A program made the translations under genes and the position numbers. Of a DNA stretch of 64,000 nucleotides, positions 41,631 through 50,850 are shown piece after piece. Under the pieces are notes generated by a model. The model was not told the DNA's origin and searched no databases. It saw nothing but the letters and a program-made list of their open reading frames with translations. The DNA comes from JBFIHF01 sp964411125. Lineage in GTDB: Bacteria; Myxococcota_A; Bradymonadia; Bradymonadales; Bradymonadaceae. Location: positions 62,001-126,000 of the forward strand of contig CAYPJU010000004.1 of NCBI GenBank assembly GCA_964411125.1. The letters are read 5' to 3'. Positions within the stretch are counted from its first letter, which is position 1. The number at the start of each line of letters is the position of its first letter.

Positions 41631-43325
41631 ATGACGAGCAGGACCGCAGTTGCGATCGCGGCGCTACTTCTGGCTGGATGCTCCGGCAGGTTCGGAATCT
41701 CCAACACGGCAGGGGAGGGCGCCGACGAAGAGAAGATCGTCGTCGATACGATCAGCGAGGAAGACCCCGACACCTACGACGGCGTCTCCGGCGAGGCGTA
41801 CGTGCCGGAGGTTCCGGTCGTCGAGATCGATGAAGATGCGCCGGGCATCGAGGCGGTCGATTCGCTCGGCGAATCCGGGATGCGACGGCTGACGCGCGCC
41901 GAGGTGGTCGATTCGGTCGAGATTTCCGTCGGTGTTTCGGTCGACCATCTGGTCGATGAACTCCCCCTCGACATCGGAGGGACGACCCACTTCGACAACG
42001 AGGTCGCGTCGCAGTCGATCTCCTCGATCGAGGTCTCCGAGTATCTCTCCTTCGCCGAAGAGGTAGGGGCACGCGCCGCTGCGGACGTCGCGCTTCCCGC
42101 TCGCGTGGCCGGTTGCACCCCTTTGGGAGCCGACGACATCGATTGCCTGACCGCGGTCACCGAAGCGATCGCGACCCGACTGTTTCGGCGAACCGTGGAC
42201 GAAGCCGAAGCCGCCCGCTTCTCGGAAGCGCTGATCCCCTACGCGATCGAGGACGGTGAGTTCGCGACCGGCGTCGAGTTGGTGGTGACCGCGCTCTTGA
42301 TTCATCCCGAGTTCCTCTACCGGACCGAACCGGACGTCGACGTTCTGGACGGGCCCGCCATCGCGTCGCGAATGTCGTTTCTCATCTGGGGGACGGGGCC
42401 GGACGAGGAGCTCCTCGCCGCAGCCGAAGCGGGCTTCCTCACTACGGAGAGCGAACGTCGCGTCCAGGCGGAACGAATGCTCGAGGACCCCCGAGCTCGA
42501 ACTCAGTGGCGACGATTTCACGCGATGTGGCTCGGTTACGCGGAGAACACGCTTCCCGCGGCGCTTGCCGACGACATGGAGGAGGAGACCGGCGCCCTCA
42601 TCGAGTCCGTGGTGTTCGACGACCCCACCGACTGGATGGAGCTATTCCGACGCGACCGCACCTTCGTGTCGCCGGAGCTCGCCGACTTCTACGGTCTCCC
42701 GGCACCGGCGAACGTCGACTGGGTCGACACCGGATCGCGGCGTGGAGGTGGCGTTCTCTCGCACGCCACGGTCTTGAATCACGGCCACAAGGGCGGGGCG
42801 TTCTCGGACACCAGTCCCACGCTGCGCGGTTACGAGCTCTTCAAGCGTCTGACGTGCGGAACGCTCGGCGGAATCCCGCCGCAGGTCGACGTCGACAGCC
42901 CGCCGGGAAGCCCGGGCCAGTGCAAGGCGGACGCATACTCGATGCGTGACAATCCGAACTGCTCCTCGTGCCATCAGATCACCGACGGGATCGGTTTCGG
43001 CCTGGAAAACTTCGGATTCTACGGCGAGTGGCGCGACGTCGAGCCGAACAACGACGCGTGCGTCATCGACGGTGTCGGATCGTTCCGGTCCGAGTCGTTC
43101 GTCGGTCCTGCGGAGCTCGGAGAGATCCTGGCTGCCGATCCGGCGGTCCGGACGTGCGCCACGCGGCAGCTTTTCCGCTTCGCCACGGGACGGCTCGAAA
43201 CGGCGGCCGACGAGGAGCGCATCGAAGCGCTCGCGACGACGCAACTGCGCGAAACCACCCTCACCGACACCCTGGTCGAGCTCATCGCGAGCCCGGCATT
43301 CATCACCCGAGGAGAAGACCGATGA
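41631..43325 (+). CDS. DUF1592/DUF1588/DUF1585-type c-heme lipoprotein
   Basis: The 564-residue lipoprotein (AIAALLLAGC, cysteine 17) has the domain order of DUF1587-1595-1592-1588-1585 proteins: MRRLTRAEVVDSVEI, LFRRTVDEAEAARF, IASRMSFLIWGTGPDEELL, RGGGVLSHATVLNHGHKGGAFSD (too long to be coincidental with the family) and DPAVRTCATRQLFRFATGR. A single c-type heme site is at Cys444-x-x-Cys447-His448 in NCSSCHQITDGIG. The family occurs with DUF1552 proteins in Planctomycetes and Myxococcota. The function is not known; a role in periplasmic electron transfer or polymer oxidation is conjecture. Confidence 0.88.
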   Translation: MTSRTAVAIAALLLAGCSGRFGISNTAGEGADEEKIVVDTISEEDPDTYDGVSGEAYVPEVPVVEIDEDAPGIEAVDSLGESGMRRLTRAEVVDSVEISVGVSVDHLVDELPLDIGGTTHFDNEVASQSISSIEVSEYLSFAEEVGARAAADVALPARVAGCTPLGADDIDCLTAVTEAIATRLFRRTVDEAEAARFSEALIPYAIEDGEFATGVELVVTALLIHPEFLYRTEPDVDVLDGPAIASRMSFLIWGTGPDEELLAAAEAGFLTTESERRVQAERMLEDPRARTQWRRFHAMWLGYAENTLPAALADDMEEETGALIESVVFDDPTDWMELFRRDRTFVSPELADFYGLPAPANVDWVDTGSRRGGGVLSHATVLNHGHKGGAFSDTSPTLRGYELFKRLTCGTLGGIPPQVDVDSPPGSPGQCKADAYSMRDNPNCSSCHQITDGIGFGLENFGFYGEWRDVEPNNDACVIDGVGSFRSESFVGPAELGEILAADPAVRTCATRQLFRFATGRLETAADEERIEALATTQLRETTLTDTLVELIASPAFITRGEDR

Positions 43326-44677
43326 AGACGCTTTCTCGACGTACGTTTCTTCGTGGCGCCGGCGGTTTCGCCGTGAGCCTCCCGTTCCTCGAGGCGATGC
43401 TGCCCTCGCTCGCCACGGCCCAGACCTCTGGCACGAAGCGGTTCGTGACGTGCTTCGCAGGGACGGTGGTCGGACCAGACCGCGTGAGCAGCCCGGGGGC
43501 CTTCGGCGCACTCCCTTCGACGCTCCCCGCCGCATGGAAGGGGCTCGAGCAGGTGAAAGATCATGTCTCGATCATCTCGAACTGCGAGATCCCGGTGTAC
43601 AACAGGGGGACCACGAGCGGCCCTGCCTGGGCAATCAACAAGCAGCACGCGACGACCCCTGCTCCGATGCTGGCGGGGACCAGGTCGTTGGAGCACATGG
43701 CGGTGATGACCGGCGCCCACACCGCCGACCAGTTCGCGGCGGACGCCATCGGTGGCAACTCGAAGTTCGCGTCGATGCAGATGCGCGTGCAGACGATCGC
43801 CTACTCGGGCAGCAGCAACGAGGTGAAGGGGATCATGTCGGCACGGTCGGACAACGGCACCCTGAACGCACTGCGTCCCCGCGTCAGCCCCACGGAGATC
43901 TATCAGGCGCTCTTCGCCGACCTCACGAGTCCGCAGACTCCGACGGGACCCAATCCGATGGAACGCCGTGGGAGCGTGCTCGACCTCGTGCTCGAGGACG
44001 CGAGCCGACTCAATCAACGCGTGAGCGCCGCGGACCGCGTCCGTCTGGAGCAGCACTATGAAGAGATTCGGAAGATCGAGCGGACTCTGCAGGCGGCGCC
44101 GACTCCCGTCGCGACCGGCTCCTGCTCGCCGGTCGCGCCGAACGCCGATCCCTCGATCGGACCGAACTCCTTCGGAAGCACCTCGAACGAGACCGCGCGC
44201 GGCGAGGTGATGGCGGATCTCATCGCGATGGCGTTCGCATGCGACGTCACCCGGGTCGTGTCGTGGATGCTGACCTACGACCAGGTCTTCATGGGAAGCG
44301 TCGACGGGACTGCCAACATGCACGAGGACTCGCACAACATCAGCGACCGCGAGACAGTCGTGGGGGAAAACGCCAACTGGCATGCTTCTCTCTTCGGTCG
44401 CCTGGTGAAGCGGTTGAACGAGCTCCCCGAGGGCACCGGTACCGTGCTCGACAACACGTTCCTGTCGCTGATGTTCGCCGAGGGGAAGACCGCCCACAGT
44501 CGGCGCTACATGCGCCACGTCGTCGCCGGCATGCCGTCGTTCATCAAGAATGGCCAGCACATCGACGCGGGTAATCGGCACCCCGGCGGAATTCAGATCG
44601 CCGGCTTGCAGGCGGTCGGGGTTCAGACCGACACGATGAACGAGCTCAATGGAGCGATGACCGAGATCATCGTCTGA
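43322..44677 (+). CDS. DUF1552 protein with Tat signal
   Basis: The 451-residue protein begins LSRRTFLRGAGGFAVSLPF, a Tat signal with the twin arginines at 6-7, so it is exported folded. The body matches DUF1552: ERRGSVLDLVLEDASRLN, VRLEQHYEEIRKIE, EVMADLIAMAFACDVTRV and HEDSHNISDRE. The ATG overlaps the stop of the DUF1592-type gene (ATGA), a conserved pairing. The fold is related to sulfatase/alkaline phosphatase-like (DUF1501) proteins by published analyses of relatives, but the reaction is unknown. Confidence 0.88.
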   Translation: MKTLSRRTFLRGAGGFAVSLPFLEAMLPSLATAQTSGTKRFVTCFAGTVVGPDRVSSPGAFGALPSTLPAAWKGLEQVKDHVSIISNCEIPVYNRGTTSGPAWAINKQHATTPAPMLAGTRSLEHMAVMTGAHTADQFAADAIGGNSKFASMQMRVQTIAYSGSSNEVKGIMSARSDNGTLNALRPRVSPTEIYQALFADLTSPQTPTGPNPMERRGSVLDLVLEDASRLNQRVSAADRVRLEQHYEEIRKIERTLQAAPTPVATGSCSPVAPNADPSIGPNSFGSTSNETARGEVMADLIAMAFACDVTRVVSWMLTYDQVFMGSVDGTANMHEDSHNISDRETVVGENANWHASLFGRLVKRLNELPEGTGTVLDNTFLSLMFAEGKTAHSRRYMRHVVAGMPSFIKNGQHIDAGNRHPGGIQIAGLQAVGVQTDTMNELNGAMTEIIV

Positions 44678-44730
44678 GCCGGTTGAATCCTCGGCGCTCG
44701 GGACCAAGTTGAGCTACCGGAGCCGAGCCT

Positions 44731-45249
44731 ATGGATTTGTTTCAAGACGTCGAAAACCTCTGGTCGATCCCGCTGGCCGCGATCGTCGCGTACATCACGC
44801 TGATCGTTTGTGCGCGCATGGTGGGCCTGCGGTCGTTCTCGAAGATGTCGAGTTTCGACTTCGCGCTCACCGTCGCGATGGGGTCCGTCCTCGCCTCGAC
44901 GATCATCGCCCAGAAGCCCCTCGTGGCTCAGGGAGTCGTGGCGCTGGTGAGTCTCTTCGTGATCCAGTGGGTCACATCGAGGCTCAGGAAGCGGTTCCGT
45001 CCGGTCGAGAGCATCGTGGACAACGAGCCGCTGCTCCTGATGGACGGCGAGGAAATCTTGCACGAAAATCTCTCTGCTTCCCGCGTGACGGAGGACGACC
45101 TGCGCGCCAAGCTGCGGGAGGCGAACGTTCTCGACCTTTCGGAGGTGCGTGCCGTGGTGTTGGAGACGACCGGTGACGTCAGCGTGCTTCATTCCTCGGA
45201 CGAAGACCGCACCCTCCAGCCCGAGCTTCTGAAGAACGTGCAGCGCTGA
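44731..45249 (+). CDS. DUF421 (YetF-type) membrane protein
   Basis: The 172-residue protein has three hydrophobic segments in the first 80 residues and then a soluble domain. The motifs GLRSFSKMSSFDFALTVAMGSV and DLRAKLREANVLDLSEVRAVVLE are those of the DUF421/YetF family, whose members are of unknown function (some affect spore germination or stress in Bacillus). ATG 44731 lies 53 bases after the DUF1552 gene. Confidence 0.88.
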   Translation: MDLFQDVENLWSIPLAAIVAYITLIVCARMVGLRSFSKMSSFDFALTVAMGSVLASTIIAQKPLVAQGVVALVSLFVIQWVTSRLRKRFRPVESIVDNEPLLLMDGEEILHENLSASRVTEDDLRAKLREANVLDLSEVRAVVLETTGDVSVLHSSDEDRTLQPELLKNVQR

Positions 45250-45258
45250 AGGAGAACG

Positions 45259-45705
45259 GTGGCTGGCATCTGGCTTTTCAAATCGGAACCCGACGACTAC
45301 TCGCTGGACGACCTGCGCGCCGACGGGACGGTGCGGTGGGACAGCATTCGCAACTACGGTGCCCGCAATCGCCTGCGACGGTGCGCACCGGGCGATCGAG
45401 TGCTCTTCTACCACTCCGGTCGAGAACCCGCCGTGGTGGGCGTGGCGAAGGTCGTCTCCGAAGCGTATCCCGACCCGACTCAGTTCGACGAATCGAGCGA
45501 CTACCATGACCCAAAGTCCGACCCCGACGACCCGCGTTGGTGGGCGGTGGACATCGAGTTCGTTCGGGCGTTCGACTCGCCGGTCACTCTGCAGGCGATG
45601 AAGCAGAGCTCCGAGCTCGAAGGGATGGAGGTCCTGCGGCAGAGCCGGCTCTCCGTCTCCGAGGTGCAGCCCGGCGAGCTCGAGTGGATCCTCGCTGCCA
45701 CCTGA
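45259..45705 (+). CDS. EVE domain protein
   Basis: The 148-residue single-domain protein starts AGIWLFKSEPDDYSLDDL and contains WDSIRNYGARNRLRR, GDRVLFYHS and DPRWWAVDIEFV, all hallmarks of EVE (PUA-like) domains. EVE domains bind modified bases in DNA or RNA and are components of several modification-dependent defence systems, while stand-alone ones occur widely. GTG start with GAAGGAGAACG upstream. It lies 9 bases after the DUF421 gene and 90 before recQ. Confidence 0.92.
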   Translation: MAGIWLFKSEPDDYSLDDLRADGTVRWDSIRNYGARNRLRRCAPGDRVLFYHSGREPAVVGVAKVVSEAYPDPTQFDESSDYHDPKSDPDDPRWWAVDIEFVRAFDSPVTLQAMKQSSELEGMEVLRQSRLSVSEVQPGELEWILAAT

Positions 45706-45795
45706 ACCACGGTCCGTCTAGACGAAGTCTGATCGAACCTGCTGAACCAACCAACAGCCCTTTTCGATCCCCGGCCGGCGAGATAGGCTGGGCCC

Positions 45796-48042
45796 GTGGA
45801 AGCCCTCGCCGAAAATCTGGAGTCGGGTCTCTTCGACCTCTTCGGTCATCCGGAGTTTCGCGGAGGCCAGCGCGAAATCATGGAGACGATCGTCTCGGGT
45901 GAGGACACGCTGGTGGTCATGCCGACGGGGGCGGGCAAGAGCCTCTGCTACCAGCTCCCCGCGTGTGTGACGCCCGGGATTACCCTGGTCGTCTCGCCTC
46001 TGATTGCCCTGATGAAGGATCAGGTGGACGCGCTCACCGCGCGAGGCCTCCCCGCGACGTACATCAACTCGTCCCTCGGACTCGCCGAACAGCGCGATCG
46101 GCTGGAGGGGATGGCACGAGGTGCGTACAAGCTCGTCTACGTCGCCCCGGAGCGATTCTCGAACAACGCGTTCGTCCGCGCGGTTCGCGACATGCCGATC
46201 AGCCTCTTCGCGGTGGACGAGGCGCACTGCATCAGCCAGTGGGGCCACGATTTCCGCCCCGACTATCGGCGGCTCGGCGAAGCCCGGCAGGTGCTCGGAG
46301 AGCCCACGACCGTTGCCCTTACAGCGACGGCGACCCCGGTGGTCCAGCGAGACATCCTCCACGGGCTCGGGCTAGACCGCGCGGAAGTTTACGTCCGCGG
46401 TTTCGAGCGCCCCAATCTCTTCTTCGAGGTCGCGCATACTCGGGGGAACGACGAGAAAGAGCAGAGAATTCAAGCGCTCGTGGAACGGCACGAGGGGGAG
46501 TCGATCGTCATCTACTGCGCGACGCGTCGGCAGGTGGAAGACGTACGTAAAGCGCTGCGCTCGATGAAGATCGACGTCGGGATGTACCACGGAGGGATGA
46601 CGGACGCGCAGCGTGAGTCCGCCCAGAACGGCTGGATGGGACGCGACTTCGACGTGCTCGTCGCCACCAATGCGTTCGGCATGGGGGTCGACAAGGCGGA
46701 CGTTCGAGCGGTGATCCACTACAACATCCCCGGCAGCCTCGAAGCGTATTATCAGGAGGCAGGTAGGGCGGGGCGCGACGGCGGGGATGCGAACTGTCTC
46801 TTGCTCTTCAACTACGCCGACCGCGGCATCCACGAGTTCTTCACGGAGAACTCGTTCCCTTCACGCGCCGGGTTCACCGAAGTGTGGGAACAGGTCAGGA
46901 GGTTCGGTCCGGGGACGCACGCGATGGAGGTCGACGACATCGCACGACGCGCGGACTCGCTGCACCGAATGGGGGTCGAGAACGTCCTCCGAACCCTTCG
47001 TTTTCATGGGCACCTCGATTTTGGCACGCGCTCCGGGATGGGGTGGCTGGCGGTGATCGACGACGTCCCGACGTCGAGCCTCCGGGTCGACTGGGCGGAA
47101 ATCGACCAGCGTCGAAAGATCGCTCAATCGCAGCTCGAAGACGTCGTGAAGTACGCTTCGCGGCGCGTCTGTCGGCCGCGTCAGGTCGTCGAATATTTTG
47201 GCGGTAGTCCCTCCTTCGGGGACGGCTGCGACCACTGCGACGTATGCTGCGGGCCCCCCGAACATGCCACCGCCGCCGTCGAGTCACGCACGATTCGGGT
47301 CGACTGTACCCTCGACGTCGCCGTCAAGAAGCTGCTCGCCGGCGTCGCCCGGGCCCGAGGCACCTGGGGAGCCCACATGGTCGCAGGAATGCTGCGGGGG
47401 TCGAAGGCGAAGAAGATCGCGAAGGCGAGGCTCGATCGCCTCTCTACGTTCGGCATCCTCAGCGAAGTACAGCAGGACGACCTCGTCTTTCTGCTCGACG
47501 TCCTCGCCCGGCATGGGCTCCTGCAGCGAAACAAACATGGCTGCCTGAGTCTCACTGACCGCGGTCAGTCGGTGATGACGAGCCAGGAAGACATCTCGGC
47601 AGCGCTCCACGCGACGCTCTCGAGCTCGTTGGTCGAGCGAGGGAAGAGACGACGGTCGTCGTCCCCCGCACCATCACCGGATCCCGCGCGGCGCCGTCCG
47701 ACCGTTTCGAAACGCACCATCGACGACGGGTCGACCTATGACGAGACGAGGCAACTGCTGGAGTCCGGGCGAACATACGAGGAGGTCGCCGAGGAGCGGG
47801 GCCTGACCGCGAGCTCGATCCTTCGTCACATTCTGGTCCTGTCGAGCCAGGGAATCCAGATCGACCTCTCGTCGTATCTCGACGAAGGAATCCTGCGCGA
47901 CATCGAACCCCACGCGGTCGAGTGGCGCCCCGGGGACCCCCTCAAGCCCCTGCTCGACGCCGTCTCTGACCCCTGCTCCTACGCACAACTCAAGCTCAAC
48001 CTCGCCCATCTACTGCAGCAGCGGTCGGCAGACGGCAGCTAG
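45796..48042 (+). CDS. recQ: ATP-dependent DNA helicase RecQ
   Basis: RecQ is a 3'-5' DNA helicase for recombination and fork repair. The 748-residue protein has Walker A PTGAGKS (43-49), DEAH at 141-144 with the aromatic-rich loop CISQWGHDFRPDY, and motif VI region QEAGRAGRDGG. The RQC zinc site is Cys-rich (RRVCRPRQVVEYF, GDGCDHCDVC). After the winged helix, the C-terminal part has SGRTYEEVAEERGLTASSIL, matching an HTH_40-like domain in place of a typical HRDC. GTG start 45796. A partly duplicated 3' end follows (see 48000-48188). Confidence 0.95.
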   Translation: MEALAENLESGLFDLFGHPEFRGGQREIMETIVSGEDTLVVMPTGAGKSLCYQLPACVTPGITLVVSPLIALMKDQVDALTARGLPATYINSSLGLAEQRDRLEGMARGAYKLVYVAPERFSNNAFVRAVRDMPISLFAVDEAHCISQWGHDFRPDYRRLGEARQVLGEPTTVALTATATPVVQRDILHGLGLDRAEVYVRGFERPNLFFEVAHTRGNDEKEQRIQALVERHEGESIVIYCATRRQVEDVRKALRSMKIDVGMYHGGMTDAQRESAQNGWMGRDFDVLVATNAFGMGVDKADVRAVIHYNIPGSLEAYYQEAGRAGRDGGDANCLLLFNYADRGIHEFFTENSFPSRAGFTEVWEQVRRFGPGTHAMEVDDIARRADSLHRMGVENVLRTLRFHGHLDFGTRSGMGWLAVIDDVPTSSLRVDWAEIDQRRKIAQSQLEDVVKYASRRVCRPRQVVEYFGGSPSFGDGCDHCDVCCGPPEHATAAVESRTIRVDCTLDVAVKKLLAGVARARGTWGAHMVAGMLRGSKAKKIAKARLDRLSTFGILSEVQQDDLVFLLDVLARHGLLQRNKHGCLSLTDRGQSVMTSQEDISAALHATLSSSLVERGKRRRSSSPAPSPDPARRRPTVSKRTIDDGSTYDETRQLLESGRTYEEVAEERGLTASSILRHILVLSSQGIQIDLSSYLDEGILRDIEPHAVEWRPGDPLKPLLDAVSDPCSYAQLKLNLAHLLQQRSADGS

Positions 48043-48188
48043 CGCGCTGCATTTCACGATACCACCGGCCGGCGTCAGCCGGCCCACGTTCCTTGTTCGC
48101 GCGCGCAGCTCCAGCTCCCCTCGCCCATTACTGCAGCAGCGGTCCGCGCTCCCGTGACGGCACCCCACCGGCCGGCGTCAGCCGGGCT
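48000..48188. repeat. Imperfect tandem duplication of the recQ 3' end
   Basis: The 3' end of recQ (48000-48027) is repeated at 48119-48145: CTCGCCCAT, an extra C in copy one, then TACTGCAGCAGCGGTC. Further on, CCACCGGCCGGCGTCAGCCGG occurs at 48062-48082 and again at 48165-48185. The two units, about 105-120 bases, run in the same order with diverged sequence between the blocks. Each contains a GGCCGGC-GTCA-GCCGGCC type stem (full at 48067-48084). There is no gene in 48043-48241. Confidence 0.7.
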
Positions 48189-48241
48189 GCGGCGCGGAGC
48201 GCCGTCGCAACCCCGCGGGTACGCGGGGGCGCGCGGGGCGG

Positions 48242-50365
48242 TTACTCCCGAGGCGTCAGGCGCCCGGCGAGCCACGCGTCGGTGTCGCTGTCGTAGTGTT
48301 TGGAGAAGCGTCTGTCCGACGGCCCACCGCAGAGCGAAGTGTGCAGCTCGCTGCTCCCCATGTCGGCGACGAGTCGCAGCGACGGGGCGAAGCTGGTCAT
48401 GCGTTCGCCCGCGAAATAGATCTGCCCTTGCTGGATCGTCGCGCGTCCCCCGCGTAGGACAATGGGGCCCCTGTCGAAGCCGAAAAAGCGAGGCAATTTG
48501 CCGGAGAAGAACATGTTGGTCAGCGGAATACGGTTTCGGGAACCCCACGGCTCCGGTGTGAGATGGTCGACCCTCGCGAGGGCCGCAGACCAGATCTCGG
48601 AGCGCGTTCGGCCGGCGTGCCAGGGGGAGCCGTCGGCGGTGAGAAGCCGGTCGAAGTTCTGGTAGAAGTCGATGAAGATGCCCGTCTTTCCCCGGAGGTG
48701 GTCGATCACGTCGGGGCCCAGGACCGAGCCGAACATCTCGGAGAACAGTGCCTCGTAGAAAAGCTCGAACGCCGTAGCGCCTTCGCTCTCTCCGTCGTAA
48801 CAGAGGTCCCATTGGGCTAGCTTTCGCGACACGGGCCCATCTTTCAGCAGAGGGCGGAGGACCTCCATGAACTCTTCGGCCTGGATCGAGTAGACGTCCG
48901 TCTGCATCCGGCGAAAGGAGTCTACGTCGTGTTTCTCGGTCGCCAGCAGGAGTTGGCGGACGCGGCGGGCACGATAGTCCCCCATCGGCATGTTGATGGG
49001 GTTCGCTTCCCCGAGATGATTCAGATCGTCGTTGGCGGTGACGATGATGCCGTCGTCCGGGTTGTGCGATTTCGGGAGCTCCGATTGTGGGACGGTCCCT
49101 CGCCATGCACTTTCGGGGTCCCACGCGGGTCTGGGGACGAGGCCGGACCGTCCCTGGCTCCGCTGCGGCATTCGGCCGGACATCTGGTAGCCGATATCCC
49201 CGCCGGCGTCGGCGAAGATCCAGTTGAAGGAGGGCTCCAATCGAGCGAACGCCGCCATGCCTTCAGTGACAGAGTCGGCCTCCCACATCTCGTAGAGCGC
49301 GTTGACTGATTCGGCTCCGGCTGTGTCACTCGCCCACTTCGTGGCGAGGTGGAAGCCGTCGACGGTGAGGTCGCCGTCCACGGTTCCGCGATCGGTTTCC
49401 CAGATGACCATGGTCACCGGTGGGCTTTTCTTCCTGCGGATGACCTCTTCGCGCCGGACGGGTTCGACCCAGGCGTCGCCCCTTCGTACGCGACCGTCGC
49501 GCGCTTCCTCCACCCACGAGTCGATCGCATCCATGAAGGTGTACGTTGCGCCCCAGCTCAAGGCTCGGTTCCTTCCCACCAGCGGGCCTGGAATCCCGGG
49601 CATCGTCACGAGCTGGGCGTGGCCCCCGGGCCACTCGAAGGTCTGTTCGACCCAGACGTTGGGGAGGCGATTCGTCTCGAGGTGGGGATCGTTCGCGAGG
49701 AGAGGGCGACCCGACGAGCTTCGCTCTCCACTGACGCACCAGTTGTTCGACGCCATCGTTCGGAACGGGGCGGTCGCCCACTGAACCTCGGGTGGGACGA
49801 TCCTTTCGCCGAGTGCGAGCGGTTCGATGATGTCACGGTCGAGCTGTTTGGCGATGCCGGGGAAGAGCGCGTCCAGAAGCTCGTCGGAGACCCCCGCCTG
49901 CACCATTTGCACGATGAGACGTTCGACCTCGCCCTGCGATTGCGCCAGCCCCACGTACCCGATGACCCGCGCGAGCGAGATGCTGTCCCCCGCCGCCCAT
50001 GGCTCGGGTCGATAGCCGACGAGCTTGAACTCCCACGGCACCTTCTCGGCGAAGCGGTCGTTGACGCCTGCGCAGTAGGCCGTCACGGCGTCGGCCACGT
50101 CGGGCTCCAGCTTCGCGATCTCGGCATCGAGGCCGCGACGGAAATCGAGACGACGGAAGAAGCGGTCCACCTCCACCATCTCGTCGGAGTCGTCGAGAAG
50201 CTCGGAAGCACGTCCCGACGCGAGCACCCGCATCAGCAACATTTGCAGGCCGCGGTCCCGGGCGTGAAAGTAGCCCATCCCGTAGTAGAGAGCGTCGATA
50301 TTCGGGCCCGAAATCTGGGGGATTCCGCGGGCGTCGCGAGTCGCTTCGAATGGTCGTGATGTCAT
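48242..50365 (-). CDS. Penicillin acylase family Ntn-hydrolase
   Basis: The 707-residue protein fits the penicillin G acylase/acyl-homoserine lactone acylase superfamily. A likely alpha part (1-205) is followed by the self-cleavage site MASNNWCVSG, where Ser206 would be the new N-terminal nucleophile. ANDPHLE and GIPGPLVGRNRALSWG follow as in the family. Unlike most members it has no signal peptide (start MTSRPFEATRD), so it should be cytoplasmic. ATG 50365 is preferred over an upstream start at 50422. The substrate (amide, lactone or peptide) cannot be read from sequence. Confidence 0.85.
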   Translation of the reverse strand: MTSRPFEATRDARGIPQISGPNIDALYYGMGYFHARDRGLQMLLMRVLASGRASELLDDSDEMVEVDRFFRRLDFRRGLDAEIAKLEPDVADAVTAYCAGVNDRFAEKVPWEFKLVGYRPEPWAAGDSISLARVIGYVGLAQSQGEVERLIVQMVQAGVSDELLDALFPGIAKQLDRDIIEPLALGERIVPPEVQWATAPFRTMASNNWCVSGERSSSGRPLLANDPHLETNRLPNVWVEQTFEWPGGHAQLVTMPGIPGPLVGRNRALSWGATYTFMDAIDSWVEEARDGRVRRGDAWVEPVRREEVIRRKKSPPVTMVIWETDRGTVDGDLTVDGFHLATKWASDTAGAESVNALYEMWEADSVTEGMAAFARLEPSFNWIFADAGGDIGYQMSGRMPQRSQGRSGLVPRPAWDPESAWRGTVPQSELPKSHNPDDGIIVTANDDLNHLGEANPINMPMGDYRARRVRQLLLATEKHDVDSFRRMQTDVYSIQAEEFMEVLRPLLKDGPVSRKLAQWDLCYDGESEGATAFELFYEALFSEMFGSVLGPDVIDHLRGKTGIFIDFYQNFDRLLTADGSPWHAGRTRSEIWSAALARVDHLTPEPWGSRNRIPLTNMFFSGKLPRFFGFDRGPIVLRGGRATIQQGQIYFAGERMTSFAPSLRLVADMGSSELHTSLCGGPSDRRFSKHYDSDTDAWLAGRLTPRE

Positions 50366-50476
50366 GGTGGAACTGTAGCGCAACGACGGCCGCAACGCTC
50401 GACGGTAATCGTCGAGAGGCAACGGGGCTGCGCTCCGCGGCGGCTCCGCCGTGTCGGGGAAAAGCCCTGGATCGCT

Positions 50477-50505
50477 TGCAAACGAGGGGTTCGGTTGTTA
50501 GAAGT
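50477..50505 (+). promoter_or_regulatory. Candidate promoter of cold shock gene
   Basis: TTGCAA (50477-50482) and TAGAAG (50500-50505) are 17 bases apart, each matching consensus at four of six positions. It predicts a 5' leader of about 75 bases before the ATG at 50586, with a small CCGGC/GCCGG stem. Confidence 0.45.
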
Positions 50506-50585
50506 GCGCCGCGGGGCCGGTGTTCAGTTCGAACCTCGGTCCGTTTAACGAGACCTCCGGCTGCGGCCGGTACAAAGAGAAGAAC

Positions 50586-50798
50586 ATGGCTGAAAGAATT
50601 CAAGGCAGAGTGAAGTGGTTCAACGAAGAAAAGGGCTTTGGTTTCATCGCTCGCGAAGACGGAGGGGAAGATGTTTTCCTCCACTTCTCGGCGCTGAATC
50701 AGTCCGGTTTCAAAACGGTGCAGGACGACCAGCGTGTCGAATTCACCGTCGTCGCAGGTCCGCGTGGCCCCAAGGCGGAAGACGTCATCACTCTGTGA
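50586..50798 (+). CDS. Cold shock protein (CspA family)
   Basis: The 70-residue protein has the five-strand OB fold with RNP1 KGFGFI and RNP2 VFLHF motifs: GRVKWFNEEKGFGFI, then DVFLHFSALNQSGFKTV. It binds single-stranded nucleic acid and acts as an RNA chaperone. The ATG follows a purine-rich AAAGAGAAGAAC site. A leader of about 75 bases and a terminator after the stop make it a monocistronic unit. Confidence 0.95.
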   Translation: MAERIQGRVKWFNEEKGFGFIAREDGGEDVFLHFSALNQSGFKTVQDDQRVEFTVVAGPRGPKAEDVITL

Positions 50799-50823
50799 TC
50801 AAGTAGCACGTCGAGAATTTCGA

Positions 50824-50850
50824 GGACCGGCTTCCGCCGGTCCTTTTTTT
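50824..50850 (+). terminator. Intrinsic terminator after cold shock gene
   Basis: GGACCGGC (50824-50831) and GCCGGTCC (50836-50843) pair around TTCC, followed by seven T residues. The convergent gene's stop codon lies in the T-tract. Confidence 0.93.

Noticed and set aside
48067..48084. GGCCGGC-GTCA-GCCGGCC stem as terminator of recQ
   Set aside because: There is no T-tract on either strand, so an intrinsic terminator is not supported.
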